Shown here piece by piece: positions 25,965-34,339 of a stretch of DNA of 64,000 nucleotides; the stretch's first letter is position 1; each line of letters opens with the position of its first letter. Position numbers and translations under genes: made by a program. Where the stretch lies: NCBI RefSeq assembly GCF_001610875.1, contig NZ_CP011272.1:6367988-6431987 (forward strand). The letters are read 5' to 3'. Source of the DNA: Pirellula sp. SH-Sr6A. Its GTDB lineage: Bacteria > Planctomycetota > Planctomycetia > Pirellulales > Pirellulaceae. The notes beneath the pieces are model-generated. The model was not told the origin of the DNA and did not search any database. It saw only the letters and a list, made by a program, of their open reading frames with translations.

Positions 25965-27488
25965 CTACTCGGATCGCATCTGCATCGGCGTAACGTCGAG
26001 ATTTGCAACCAAGTCTTCGAATCGTTTTTGCAGGCTTTCGAATGCCTGCTTGTATTTGGACTCGTCCACGCTTGCCGCTTGAGGCTGCTTGAACGACTTC
26101 GCTTGCTGATTGAGACGATCGATGTCCGAAACCGTCTGATTCAAGATGCGAATATTGGCAACACTGAGCTTGCCGCCATTCTTCGCCGCCGACTTGGCAA
26201 TCATGTTGACGCGTGCTGCAAGCCCTTGAAGCTGATCGAGACTTCGGTTGCTCGAGCAGAGGAAGCTCTTCACAACTTCATCGGTTGGCTCTTCCGTTGG
26301 TGGAACCAACGGTTCGAGAGCCGAGTACTTCGAGCTATAAAGACCCTCGAGGCTCGTCGCCAAGTCTCGAGCTTGCTGAAGGACCTCGGTCGCTTGCGAC
26401 TTGACGTCATCTGCTTCGACAGGCCCCAGAGCCTTGGTTGCGGTTTCGATCAATCCCAACAAGTTGCCATGGATCGAGCGAAGCACTTGCGCACCGAGCG
26501 GGAGCTCTTCTCCAACAATCTCCGGCTCGTCGACAACCACTTCTTGGCTAGCCACGGCATCGGATGCAGGCCCGGGTGCTGGTGCTTCATCGTCGGAAAG
26601 TAATTCGGCAGCAGCCCGTAACATCCCTTGGGACATCTCGTCATACTCGCCCATTTCCGCCATCGACTTGGCCAACTGCTTTGGCCCCATCTTTTTGATC
26701 TGCTCGCTAGTGAGCTTTTTCATCTCGACTACCCTCTCGCTTTGCTTCGAATCGATTCCCGGCGTTGAAGCCCGAGTCTCCAACGTTGACAGAAGACTCT
26801 TTCGAATCACCGGATGAATCGACTGACCATCCAAGGTGTTAAGTGAGAGAATCCGATTTGCTGCCTCACACTGCAAATCGGCGATTTCCTTGAGGAACTC
26901 ATTGCTCTTGACGATGCGAGCGCCGGGGTTGACCGGCAAAGTACAGTAACTCCACTCGTTCATAAACGCTGTCTCGATGAACAAGATCTCGTCACCGAAG
27001 GAGTCGAAACCGATCGCGCAATCCTCGACACTGATTCCGATAGAACTCGTGCGAAGAAACTTCTGCACCACGAGATCGAAGAACTGCATACTTAGCTTGT
27101 TCTTGGCTTGGTGATGTGCGACCGCGTAGGTCCCATCTTCTTCTTGCGTGACGGTTACATTCCCATCGCCGTCTTCGGACACTGCAACGGGAAGAGTGAT
27201 CCCCTCCAAACCGTGGCCATAGAGCACGACCGGGTTATCGCGATAGATATCGAGCTTGATCCCATCTTGATTGACGACGTGATTAACGCGATCCATCTGC
27301 GACGTGCTGATGCGCATGCGAACCGTCAAATTGGTTTCGTCTACCGCGGGAGCCGCGACCGAGTCGACGGCTATTTGATCCCCGTAAGGACCGGACTTGC
27401 AGAAGTACAGATGTCCCGTGTTACCCGCTTCCCGCGATGGCAACAGCAATCGACCTACTTCCGCAAACTGAACTTTTCGCTTCTCCAT
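25965..27488 (-). CDS. HK97-type prohead protease with C-terminal scaffold-like region
   Basis: A 507-residue protein. Residues 50-230 are an S78-type prohead protease: MDRVNHVVNQDGI, DNPVVLYGHG (catalytic His about 92) and LRTSSIGIS (Ser 148/149). The line FIETAFMNEWSYCTLPVNPGA is the family's conserved W-S-x-x-x-x-P-x-N-P signature. The remaining 270 residues are acidic and helical (AAAELLSDDEAPAPGPA, SSNRSLDQLQGLAARVNMIAKSAAKN), suggesting a fused scaffolding or delta-like domain. The major capsid gene follows. It probably matures the prohead by cleaving capsid and itself. Confidence 0.9.
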   Translation of the reverse strand: MEKRKVQFAEVGRLLLPSREAGNTGHLYFCKSGPYGDQIAVDSVAAPAVDETNLTVRMRISTSQMDRVNHVVNQDGIKLDIYRDNPVVLYGHGLEGITLPVAVSEDGDGNVTVTQEEDGTYAVAHHQAKNKLSMQFFDLVVQKFLRTSSIGISVEDCAIGFDSFGDEILFIETAFMNEWSYCTLPVNPGARIVKSNEFLKEIADLQCEAANRILSLNTLDGQSIHPVIRKSLLSTLETRASTPGIDSKQSERVVEMKKLTSEQIKKMGPKQLAKSMAEMGEYDEMSQGMLRAAAELLSDDEAPAPGPASDAVASQEVVVDEPEIVGEELPLGAQVLRSIHGNLLGLIETATKALGPVEADDVKSQATEVLQQARDLATSLEGLYSSKYSALEPLVPPTEEPTDEVVKSFLCSSNRSLDQLQGLAARVNMIAKSAAKNGGKLSVANIRILNQTVSDIDRLNQQAKSFKQPQAASVDESKYKQAFESLQKRFEDLVANLDVTPMQMRSE

Positions 27489-27536
27489 GTTTCACCTCGT
27501 AAGATGAAACTCGCGAAACTCAAAACACAGAGCAAA

Positions 27537-27725
27537 TCAAGAGGGCTCCCGCGGAGAATGCGGTTTCGAGGACTTTTGTTGAACTCGCACCCAGTTGCGA
27601 ATAACGGACTCCGACAATCCCAAACGACGAGCGACTTGAGGGATCGTGTTACCTTTGTTAACGAGCCTGAACGCGTCTTGCTTGGTCTTCTCGCAAATCT
27701 TCTTCCCCATATGACCGTTCGCCAT
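27537..27725 (-). CDS. Small helix-turn-helix DNA-binding protein
   Basis: A 62-residue protein whose core, CEKTKQDAFRLVNKGNTIPQVARRLGLSESVIRNWVRV, is a transposase-8/homeodomain-like HTH with the usual G-x-x-I-x-x-(V/I)-A-x-x-L-G-(L/V)-S-x-x-x-(V/I)-x-x-W pattern. I use ATG 27725, since the open frame begins only with a TTG at 27743 and AGGAGG/GGAGG lies between. In phages such short HTH proteins can be regulators or terminase-small-subunit-like. No ATPase partner is adjacent, so the latter is unproven. It lies between the minor head and protease genes. Confidence 0.65.
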   Translation of the reverse strand: MANGHMGKKICEKTKQDAFRLVNKGNTIPQVARRLGLSESVIRNWVRVQQKSSKPHSPREPS

Positions 27726-27806
27726 AATCCTCCTGCCTCCCAAAGAACAGCATCAACCCAGCCGATCGCATTAGGATCGCTAAAGTTGATACCAGACTGC
27801 AAGCGA

Positions 27807-28523
27807 TTAAATCGCGACGTGTTCAATCCAACATCGGCATCGTTTATGCGCCGGAGTCCCTCGCGGAAACTTAGCACCCCAAACTTCTCGCGTCGTGCCT
27901 TCGAGCGGTTCGCAGATATCGCACGCACCTGGCTCCGTCCGCCAGACTTCTACGATCGTCTTGCCCTTGGCACGCAACACATTGGTCCCGGCGATTTCCG
28001 CATCGGACTGCGTTTCAGTCACAGCAGTGACTGCCGTCATCTCTGCGTCAGACTGCGTGAACGCATCGCCTCTTGCATCTCGCCACTCCCTGGGAGCGTA
28101 CGGATCCACTGCAGTATGAAGAGGGGCTTGGTTTCTCGACACAACAGCCGGATCACCCAGAACGGTGAAGATAGTGCGAGGTGCAGATTCAAACTGCCTA
28201 CGCCTTTCGGCCTCCTCCTGCCTAAACTTGATCACTCGAGCCTTCCACCGCGAGGCGATATCTCGGGTCCATCTCCCGAAAAAGAGCATGAACGCCGCGG
28301 CTGCCGCTTTCGCATTTTGCTCTTCCTCGAACTCTTCCAGCAAGTTTTGGTTTGCCAGAATCCATACAGCCCAAACCGCGTCGAGACATCGCTCCCTGAG
28401 CGATCGGACAAGCGTCTCTTCGCTCAAGAAAGACGGATCCTCAATATCCGTCCACTCCATCCAAACCGAAGCGAGTACCGCTTCCAGTTCTTTTTCTCTT
28501 AGCTCCCGGTTTGGGACTTCCAT
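27807..28523 (-). CDS. Minor head protein, Mu gpF / SPP1 gp7-like
   Basis: A 238-residue protein. The N-terminal two-thirds is helical and charged (REKELEAVLASVWMEW, WTRDIASRWKARVIKFRQEEAERRRQF). The C-terminus has the phage head-morphogenesis signature VEVWRTEPGACDICEPLEGTTREVW...FPRGTPAHKRCRCW, with Cys and His residues that may bind zinc. In Mu and SPP1 this protein binds the portal during head assembly. Here the portal gene is about 22 kb away, because IS/host DNA and several phage genes intervene. Confidence 0.88.
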   Translation of the reverse strand: MEVPNRELREKELEAVLASVWMEWTDIEDPSFLSEETLVRSLRERCLDAVWAVWILANQNLLEEFEEEQNAKAAAAAFMLFFGRWTRDIASRWKARVIKFRQEEAERRRQFESAPRTIFTVLGDPAVVSRNQAPLHTAVDPYAPREWRDARGDAFTQSDAEMTAVTAVTETQSDAEIAGTNVLRAKGKTIVEVWRTEPGACDICEPLEGTTREVWGAKFPRGTPAHKRCRCWIEHVAI

Positions 28524-28553
28524 ATCTCAGAACCTACCATGCAGAGCCAGTGG

Positions 28554-29123
28554 TTATCGACAAAGCCGCGTCTTCAAGAATCGCAGGGGACGCACAGCCC
28601 GTCTGACAGCCCCCGTCGCAACACTCGCCGCGCTCGCTACCGCAGCCCTCGCAAGCGGAGCACCACGACCGACACACGCTCTACCCGAGCACTGAATCGA
28701 TGTAATGGCACCACTTTGAATCAACTCTCGATGTCCCTTGATTGACCTGAGCCACGCAGCGATCGCCATTTCTCGCGTAGCAACCCCGGAACTTTTGAAT
28801 ACGACCTCCGGACCATTGAAATAGCGGTCGTGGTACAGGAAACGACTTCGATCCAGTTTCCTCGCAAACACGAGTGCACCGAAATCCCCCGATGTATTCG
28901 TCACCGCACTGGTCACGCAGGTCGAACAACCCTCGCTTGCGACTCCAATGGTTCGAATCTCTCGCACGGCCTGAACAGGAATCGCAACTGCGTTGACTGC
29001 TCCCGCCACAACCCGGGAACCCGCAGTCGGGCAAACTCCGTTTCTGCATTGTGCAAACAAGTCACTTCCAACGAGCAAGGCAACACACATCGCCAAGACT
29101 CCAACGAAACTCCATCGCTTCAC
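28554..29123 (-). CDS. Secreted Cys-containing protein in head cluster
   Basis: A 189-residue exported protein. The best start is GTG 29123 with GAGGAGG 8 bases upstream; it gives a clean signal peptide (KRWSFVGVLAMCVALLVGSDLFAQ) followed by CRNGVCPTAGS. The start at 29237 would add an unlikely leader. The mature part has CSTCVTSA and a C-terminal Arg/Ala-rich segment. Planctomycete secreted proteins often begin with a short C-x-N-G-x-C stretch. A signal-peptide protein is odd among capsid genes: it could be a lysogeny-expressed surface or superinfection-exclusion factor. No family was recognised. Confidence 0.65.
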   Translation of the reverse strand: MKRWSFVGVLAMCVALLVGSDLFAQCRNGVCPTAGSRVVAGAVNAVAIPVQAVREIRTIGVASEGCSTCVTSAVTNTSGDFGALVFARKLDRSRFLYHDRYFNGPEVVFKSSGVATREMAIAAWLRSIKGHRELIQSGAITSIQCSGRACVGRGAPLARAAVASAASVATGAVRRAVRPLRFLKTRLCR

Positions 29124-29282
29124 TTCGCCATCCTCCTCGTAAATCTTGGCTCTCTGAGCCATAAACTTCTCAGCTCCGCCCTGTGCCGAGCTGAACATAT
29201 AAAGGTGCCTAGGCTGATATGTTTTTCTGTAGCACACTCGCTACTTGTCGCCCCAACGGCACCACCCGGGAACATTTGGTGT

Positions 29283-29307
29283 CAAAGGAAAGGCCTCTTT
29301 CGAGGCC
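29283..29307 (-). terminator. Rho-independent terminator after the SMC/RecF-like gene
   Basis: Perfect GGCCTC/GAGGCC arms (29292-29307) with a GAAA tetraloop on the minus strand, followed by TTTCCTTTGAC. It ends the transcript of the ATPase gene (stop at 29315), so the secreted protein and head genes downstream probably have their own promoter. Confidence 0.8.
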
Positions 29308-29314
29308 ACGCAAC

Positions 29315-30745
29315 CTACTCAAAGTCTTCTACTCGAAGCTCCCCGCCGTCTTCAACCGATGCGGAGATGAGGTAGACGCCGGACTCGCGACAGATTTCGG
29401 CGATCTCCTGCTTCAACTCCGGCCCGAGCGACTGCCACGCCTCTTGGCACAACGGGATCACCCCACCTTTGCCAACCGACCGAACGGCGTACTGCAACGC
29501 GACTCGCCACTTCTGACCCGTGGACAACTCCTCAAATGGAACTTCCTTCTTGCGACCCTCGTGCCGCACGACAAGCAAGCCATCTTTGATCTGGATCGGA
29601 CCCTCAGGCAAAGCCTTCTGAGCGCGACCGATCACTTCTTGAGCAAACTTGCGAATGTCGATCGCCCTGTTGGCGACATCGACCGACTCGTTTTGCAGCG
29701 ACATGGACTCCTTGAGAGCCCCCTTCCGTTGTCCCACGGTGGCCGCCACGTTGAGCAGCTCGATCGCCTTGAGCTCGTTGGCTCGCAGTTCAGCCAATCG
29801 TTCCTCTGATGGACTTTCACCCGGATCGGCGATCTGCGATCGCAACCGGTCCAACATCTGTTGCTTTTCGATCGCGTGCTTTTGCTGCTGTAGCAAAGAC
29901 TGAAGTTGACGTTCTGCAGCTTCTAGCCTCCTACGCAAGCCTTCGACTGTAGTTCTCGCATTCGCGATGTTGGATTCCAAGTCTTCCTGATAAACTACTC
30001 CGCTTGCTTCGGCTTCTTGTATCTGTTCTTCGATTCTCGCGTTAGCTTCCGATACTGATCTAAACCGAGTCGCTTGCAGCTCAGCCGCTTGCAACTCGCT
30101 CGAAGCCTTTCGGCTGTTTTCGAGGGCCTTTTGATAGCCCAACGCACCTTGCAGTTGATCGACATCTCCTGCTTCTTGCCGCTTCGCTGTTGCCATTCCA
30201 GCAAGCCTCTCGGCCGCCCGTTCTTGTTCCAATGCAAACGAATCCAGCGCCCGCTTGAGTTTATCGGCCATCGTCACTGGATCATCGGCCGACGCAATAT
30301 CATCGATATCGATCTCGGTCTTGAACTCATCGAACCGATCACCCAGCAAGTCGGCTGGAGTGAGTTTGTTCCCACCGATGGAGATCAAGCAGCGAACGCG
30401 AGCCTTCTGCCGCGCAGCCGAATCTGCAACCTTGGGCTCAACCAACGTCGCGATGTCGAGACGACCGCCTAGCGTTGGGACCGCGACGGATCCAGACGTA
30501 GTGGACCTCTTTCCGATCTTCACGCTTCGGCCGAGACCCGTCACTTCTCCGGCCGACTCGCCATCGTGCGGTGTAAGCCCAGCTAGAGAATCTTTATCCC
30601 CTAGCAAACCGGACAACGCGCGGATCGCTGTCGTCTTTCCAGTTCCCGAGGTCCCTTTGAGAATCTTGACCCCTCCGCCACCCTCTGGGAGATCGAACAC
30701 GATGTTCGTGATCGGGCCAACGGACTTCATCTCGACTGTACTCAT
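29315..30745 (-). CDS. SMC/RecF-like ATPase with coiled coil
   Basis: A 476-residue protein starting at ATG 30745 (AGGAG at 6 bases). Walker A is LKGTSGTGKTTAI near residue 35, and long coiled coils fill about residues 180-370 (for example EGLRRRLEAAERQLQSLLQQQKHAIEKQQM). The C-terminal ATPase part has an ABC-type signature FEELSTGQKWRVALQYAV. In the expected Walker B place is GGVIPLCQEAWQSL, where the usual Asp is replaced, so hydrolysis may be weak. It resembles SbcC/RecF-type ATPases of DNA repair, and phages often carry such proteins in recombination modules. Motif site B lies about 45 bases upstream. No nuclease partner is adjacent. Confidence 0.8.
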   Translation of the reverse strand: MSTVEMKSVGPITNIVFDLPEGGGGVKILKGTSGTGKTTAIRALSGLLGDKDSLAGLTPHDGESAGEVTGLGRSVKIGKRSTTSGSVAVPTLGGRLDIATLVEPKVADSAARQKARVRCLISIGGNKLTPADLLGDRFDEFKTEIDIDDIASADDPVTMADKLKRALDSFALEQERAAERLAGMATAKRQEAGDVDQLQGALGYQKALENSRKASSELQAAELQATRFRSVSEANARIEEQIQEAEASGVVYQEDLESNIANARTTVEGLRRRLEAAERQLQSLLQQQKHAIEKQQMLDRLRSQIADPGESPSEERLAELRANELKAIELLNVAATVGQRKGALKESMSLQNESVDVANRAIDIRKFAQEVIGRAQKALPEGPIQIKDGLLVVRHEGRKKEVPFEELSTGQKWRVALQYAVRSVGKGGVIPLCQEAWQSLGPELKQEIAEICRESGVYLISASVEDGGELRVEDFE

Positions 30746-30787
30746 GAATCGCTCCTGCGAATGAACTTGATGGACACAACTGCCTGA

Positions 30788-30810
30788 CACCAAGAAAGGC
30801 CGGAAACGCA
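30788..30810 (-). promoter_or_regulatory. Recurrent phage motif, site B
   Basis: On the minus strand it reads TGCGTTTCCGGCCTTTCTTG, then GTG, about 45 bases before the ATG of the SMC/RecF-like gene (30745). It matches site A at almost every position and D/F in TTCCGGCCT...TTGGT. It is the last motif copy before the IS interruption. Confidence 0.6.
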
Positions 30811-30901
30811 GGATTTTCATCGCGTTTTTCTACGTGATATTGCTAATCACTCGAAGAAAGTTTCCTCCCGCGGCGTCTATTGAAAGCCATTCGCCTACTT
30901 T

Positions 30902-31076
30902 TCAGTTCTCGGGGTACTGATTCTTGGTGTTGCCGTAGTAGTGGACGAACTTGGTATCGCCCATGCCGAGAATGTGCGTCACGCTGGTATCGATTTGCCC
31001 GAACTCGATCTGTTCGGAGTTGAGCCACTCTTCGATGATCATCTCCTCGGATCCAAACGAATAGTCCGCTACGCCG
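30902..31076 (-). pseudogene. C-terminal fragment of a gene cut by IS66
   Basis: Downstream of the IS66 transposase an open frame reads TGVADYSFGSEEMIIEEW, then NSEQIEFGQIDTSVTHILGMGD, then TKFVHYYGNTKNQYPEN and a stop (30902-30904). It has no start codon of its own and enters from the putative IS66 end, so it is most simply the 3' part of a phage gene interrupted by insertion. The missing 5' part was not found next to the other side of the element. The fragment is acidic and shows no known motif. The IS boundary is placed at a GTAAGCG sequence at 31077 and is approximate. Confidence 0.5.
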
Positions 31077-31122
31077 GTAAGCGTACACGACAGGGAGGTA
31101 GCTTTGGCAGGGCGGCTTGGCT

Positions 31123-32850
31123 CTAGGTTTTCTGTCGCTTGAGCTTGGCGGCGACGATTCGGCGCGCACGCGTTAGCTGCTTGCGATCGGATTTGTAGCG
31201 ACTTTCTTCCTCACGATACGTGCGAATTGCCTCGGGATGCTCGCGCTTCCAGACATCAGGCAGCAGCTTCGTGTAATCGGTCTCGCCCGCCAACAAGCGA
31301 TCCAAGACGTCCTTCAAGTACTTCCACACATCGAGGCTATGGCGCTTCGCGCTGCTCACAATGGTCATCAGCCTGGCCGCCCGCTCACCCGATGGGACGT
31401 TCGCGACGAACAGCCAATTCTTCCTGCCCAGGGCGACCTGCCTCATGAGCTGCTCCACTCGGTTATTGTCGATCGGTAGAACCCCATGGCTTGCGTAAGT
31501 CGTTAGCGCATCCCAGTTGTTGCGCAGATAGCCCAAGGCTCCCGCTAAGTCCGACTTCGGGAGGACTTCCGCATCGGTCAAGCTATCGACGTACTTCTTG
31601 ATCACCTCCAAGATCGGTAGCGCATGCTTCTGACGATGCTCCAAGCGCGCTTCAACGTCCATGCCCTGTTCACGCGCATTCACATCGTAAAGTCCTTGAA
31701 TCATCTCAAGCAGCTTCTCGCGGTGGGGATTCTCCTTTGCGACATCGTAGATGGTGCGACGCGCATGCGCCCAACAGGCAGCGAACGTTAATCGATCGCT
31801 GTTATGAAGCACTACCGACGTGTTACCAGAGAAACAGTCCCCTTGAACGATGCATCTACTCTCGCGGAAGAATTCATCAGGGCCATCGCGATGCCGAGAG
31901 ATCCTGAAGTCAAAGATGTTGTAGGGCGATTGATCCAATCCTCGGTAAGCCCACATCTTGCCGATGATGCTGTCTTCCCCTTTGGCTTTCGCTTCGCGGA
32001 TCTTTTCAATCAACCGCTTGAGCTTCAAGTCTCCGGGTTTCTCCTCGGGCATCTCGCGTGGCATCAGCATGCGGCAGCTGCTTTCATCGAGTCCAACTGC
32101 CGAATCCTTCTGAACTCGCTTGGCCATAAAGGCAACCAAGCCTAGCAGAGCGAAGTCGACTTGCTCGACGAGATTCTGCAAGGTGGAGCGATTGGGAGTC
32201 CAGCCACTGCTACCGAAGACATCGGTTTGGCGATACAGCGGTAGATGCATATCGAACTTATGAACGACAACCGCGGCTGCGACACTGGTGTCATACTTGT
32301 TCCCTTCCACCAGCCCTGTGGGGCGCTCGGCGGAAACGACGCCCTGTTCTTTGCAGCAAGTGCACGCGTACTTGGGATATTCCGTCACGCGACGATAGAG
32401 CTTGGCTGGTTCGTAGACAAGCGTCTCGGTCTTGTCGACGTCGATCATGGCCATAGGGCCATGCTTAGGGCAGACACGGTCCTTTTCGGGGACGTCACAA
32501 AGTTGCTTCACTTCGGGGAGGTGAGCGGGGAGCGCCTCGCTCCGTTTTTTCTTGGGTTTCGAAGTGGATTTCGGGGCTGCTTCCTCGAGCAGCTTCTCCG
32601 CTTCTGCTTCGGCTTCCGATCTGGCTTGTTCGAGTTCTTCTTGCGATTCAAATGGGAGCCATGGGCTGCCGCCAGGCGAGATATGCTTCTCCCGCTTCTT
32701 GTGCATAGAAGCGATCATCTTCGCGAGCTTGTGGTACTCGGTCTCGAACCACTCGAGCTTGGTCTTGAGCTGCGCGTTCTCTTTCTGCAGCAGTTCGATC
32801 GCAGATGGAGCGACGGGAGAATCGGTGTTGTTCGAGGTTGCGTCTTGCAT
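31123..32850 (-). CDS. tnpC: IS66 family transposase, TnpC (DDE)
   Basis: About 575 residues starting at ATG 32850, at the usual IS66 TnpC N-terminus ([17 protein letters not shown] coiled coil). A Cys cluster follows ([18 protein letters not shown]), then the RNase H-like core with [25 protein letters not shown] and the conserved [12 protein letters not shown]. Near the end is [25 protein letters not shown]. It appears full length, so the element could still be active. It is the third gene of the IS66 set. Confidence 0.95.
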   Translation of the reverse strand: MQDATSNNTDSPVAPSAIELLQKENAQLKTKLEWFETEYHKLAKMIASMHKKREKHISPGGSPWLPFESQEELEQARSEAEAEAEKLLEEAAPKSTSKPKKKRSEALPAHLPEVKQLCDVPEKDRVCPKHGPMAMIDVDKTETLVYEPAKLYRRVTEYPKYACTCCKEQGVVSAERPTGLVEGNKYDTSVAAAVVVHKFDMHLPLYRQTDVFGSSGWTPNRSTLQNLVEQVDFALLGLVAFMAKRVQKDSAVGLDESSCRMLMPREMPEEKPGDLKLKRLIEKIREAKAKGEDSIIGKMWAYRGLDQSPYNIFDFRISRHRDGPDEFFRESRCIVQGDCFSGNTSVVLHNSDRLTFAACWAHARRTIYDVAKENPHREKLLEMIQGLYDVNAREQGMDVEARLEHRQKHALPILEVIKKYVDSLTDAEVLPKSDLAGALGYLRNNWDALTTYASHGVLPIDNNRVEQLMRQVALGRKNWLFVANVPSGERAARLMTIVSSAKRHSLDVWKYLKDVLDRLLAGETDYTKLLPDVWKREHPEAIRTYREEESRYKSDRKQLTRARRIVAAKLKRQKT

Positions 32851-32935
32851 GATGGATAGTACGAAAGAACCACCGATATGGCTCATGAAAATATTGAAAA
32901 ACAGAGGAATAAGTGTAACGATTTTTGGATAAAAA

Positions 32936-33313
32936 TCAGCTCTCAGAACTCTTCGAGACCTTGGGTGCAACGTCGAAGCGTTTGCGCCGTTTGATGTTCG
33001 ATACATCGATCCCTGTGAGCAGCATCGAGAGCTGCGCATGATCGATGATGAGGCTCTTGGAATTACCATCTACGAGCGGCTTCTGGATGCTTCCGGACTC
33101 CAGACGTTTCATGTAAATCGCGAGCCCATCGCGATCCCACCAAATGATCTTCAATCGATCGCGACGACGATTGATGAACATGAAGTAATCACCAAGGCGA
33201 ATATCGCGAGCGAACTCCGATTGGACGATCGCATGCAAGCCGTCGTAGGAACGTCTCATATCGACAGCCTGCATATAGAGATAAACTCGCGCGGTGGAAG
33301 CAACAGCAAGCAT
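32936..33313 (-). CDS. tnpB: IS66 accessory protein TnpB
   Basis: About 125 residues starting at ATG 33313, matching the family start ([30 protein letters not shown]). The conserved [35 protein letters not shown] is diagnostic of IS66 Orf2. The frame upstream is open but overlaps TnpA, so it is not used. It lies 7 bases after the TnpA stop. TnpB is required for IS66 transposition; its biochemical role is not established. Confidence 0.95.
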   Translation of the reverse strand: MLAVASTARVYLYMQAVDMRRSYDGLHAIVQSEFARDIRLGDYFMFINRRRDRLKIIWWDRDGLAIYMKRLESGSIQKPLVDGNSKSLIIDHAQLSMLLTGIDVSNIKRRKRFDVAPKVSKSSES

Positions 33314-33320
33314 CGCAATC

Positions 33321-33662
33321 TCACTCACAAACGATGAGTTGTTTAAAGCCGGACTCTTGATGTTGTGTGGCCCAAGCCAGCACGGTGTTGATCGCTTCGA
33401 GCGACTTGGCCTGGACTTCGATCTTGATTCCCCGCGCTTCAATGAGGAAGCGAACGACGCCAGCGTCGACATCAGGCAATGGAGTCGAAGGGACGTTTGG
33501 TGTGGTGGCGGCAAGGCTCTGATCAAGCTTCTTTCGCCAATAGCTGAAGACTTGTAGGTTGATCTTCTCGTTGCGGCAGAACTGAGAGATGCTGAGACCT
33601 GATCGTCGAAAGCGATCGAGGCGAGAAGCCCATAGCTGGGCTTTAGAAGTATCACGCGGCAT
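33321..33662 (-). CDS. tnpA: IS66 accessory protein TnpA
   Basis: A 113-residue protein with an N-terminal helix-turn-helix (RLDRFRRSGLSISQFCRNEKINLQVFSYWRKKL), the usual IS66 Orf1 feature. An Ala/Pro linker and a C-terminal helical part follow, with a strand pattern VVRFLIEARGIKIEVQAKS. It is the first gene of the element and probably binds the element ends. Intact start and stop. Confidence 0.9.
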   Translation of the reverse strand: MPRDTSKAQLWASRLDRFRRSGLSISQFCRNEKINLQVFSYWRKKLDQSLAATTPNVPSTPLPDVDAGVVRFLIEARGIKIEVQAKSLEAINTVLAWATQHQESGFKQLIVCE

Positions 33663-34339
33663 GTTCGGTGCTCCATCGGTTGAACGCGGCAGCCACCATG
33701 GCCGCCGCTACCGAACACTACAACCGAAATCAAGACCGCGCCGGGACCGAAACGACTGGTGCTGGCGTACGACTATGTAGTCTTGTGTCGGGCAAGGGGG
33801 TTTAGGATATTTTTTTCGATCGGTTGTATGTTTGGGCGCAGCAGCCATCGGTTTCGCGTTGCGAAATGAGTTCCTAAGTGTGGGCCTTCGTCGGAGCCGA
33901 TTTTCGGTCGCTCACCCCGGCGAAGTGAGTCTTCGAACGGAGCGAATGGCGACTGAAAATCGAGCGTAGGCGATGGACCACACAGGGCCTTTGTTGGTGA
34001 GATTTGAGGTAGTAACAGTTCTCTTCTTAGGTTCTTGCTAAGCCTTCGATCATGCTGAAACCACGATAGGATTTAAACGACTATTCGAGTTGTTCGTAGG
34101 GTCGCAGGGCATTATGCGTGCGATGCGACAGCGTTTCACTACGATCTCATGAGTCCATGCAATACCTCACGTTGGCTTATTCGCTTACACGATGTGTTCG
34201 CCGGAGGCGACATCAGTACGCCAGCAAGCTCTACGCGAGGTTTTTGGCCTTTCGGGTCCTTATGGTTTCTGCGTCTGGGCTTTGCAAAAGGGTTGTTAAA
34301 CTGTTTTTCTCAACTCTGGGAAAATGTTCTTGAGTGGGC
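33663..34339. other. Non-coding stretch between IS66 and IS110 with paired structures
   Basis: No supported gene. It holds three nested or adjacent inverted repeats: TTTCGC/GCGAAA at 33853-33867; a 14-base arm CGATTTTCGGTCGC at 33899-33912 that pairs (one mismatch) with 33950-33963; and CTCAC/GTGAG inside it. It includes the ends of two insertion sequences that I cannot place exactly. Confidence 0.6.

Larger units (their letters stand above)
31077..33780 (-). mobile_element. IS66-family insertion sequence (boundaries approximate)
   Basis: A three-gene IS66 set (TnpA, TnpB, TnpC on the minus strand). The left end is set at GTAAGCG (31077), the usual IS66 terminal heptamer. No convincing matching inverted repeat was found just upstream of tnpA; another GTAAGCG (reverse complement) occurs at 34188-34194 and would imply a longer element. 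No target duplication was found. It abuts the truncated phage gene fragment at 30902-31076. Confidence 0.65.

Noticed and set aside
27108-28502. 464-residue plus-strand frame over protease and minor head genes
   Set aside because: Antisense of two genes with clear family motifs, so it is a shadow.
34188-34194. CGCTTAC as the second IS66 terminal repeat
   Set aside because: Only seven bases match the left end and the flanks share no duplication; the region beyond belongs to IS110, so it was not used as the boundary.
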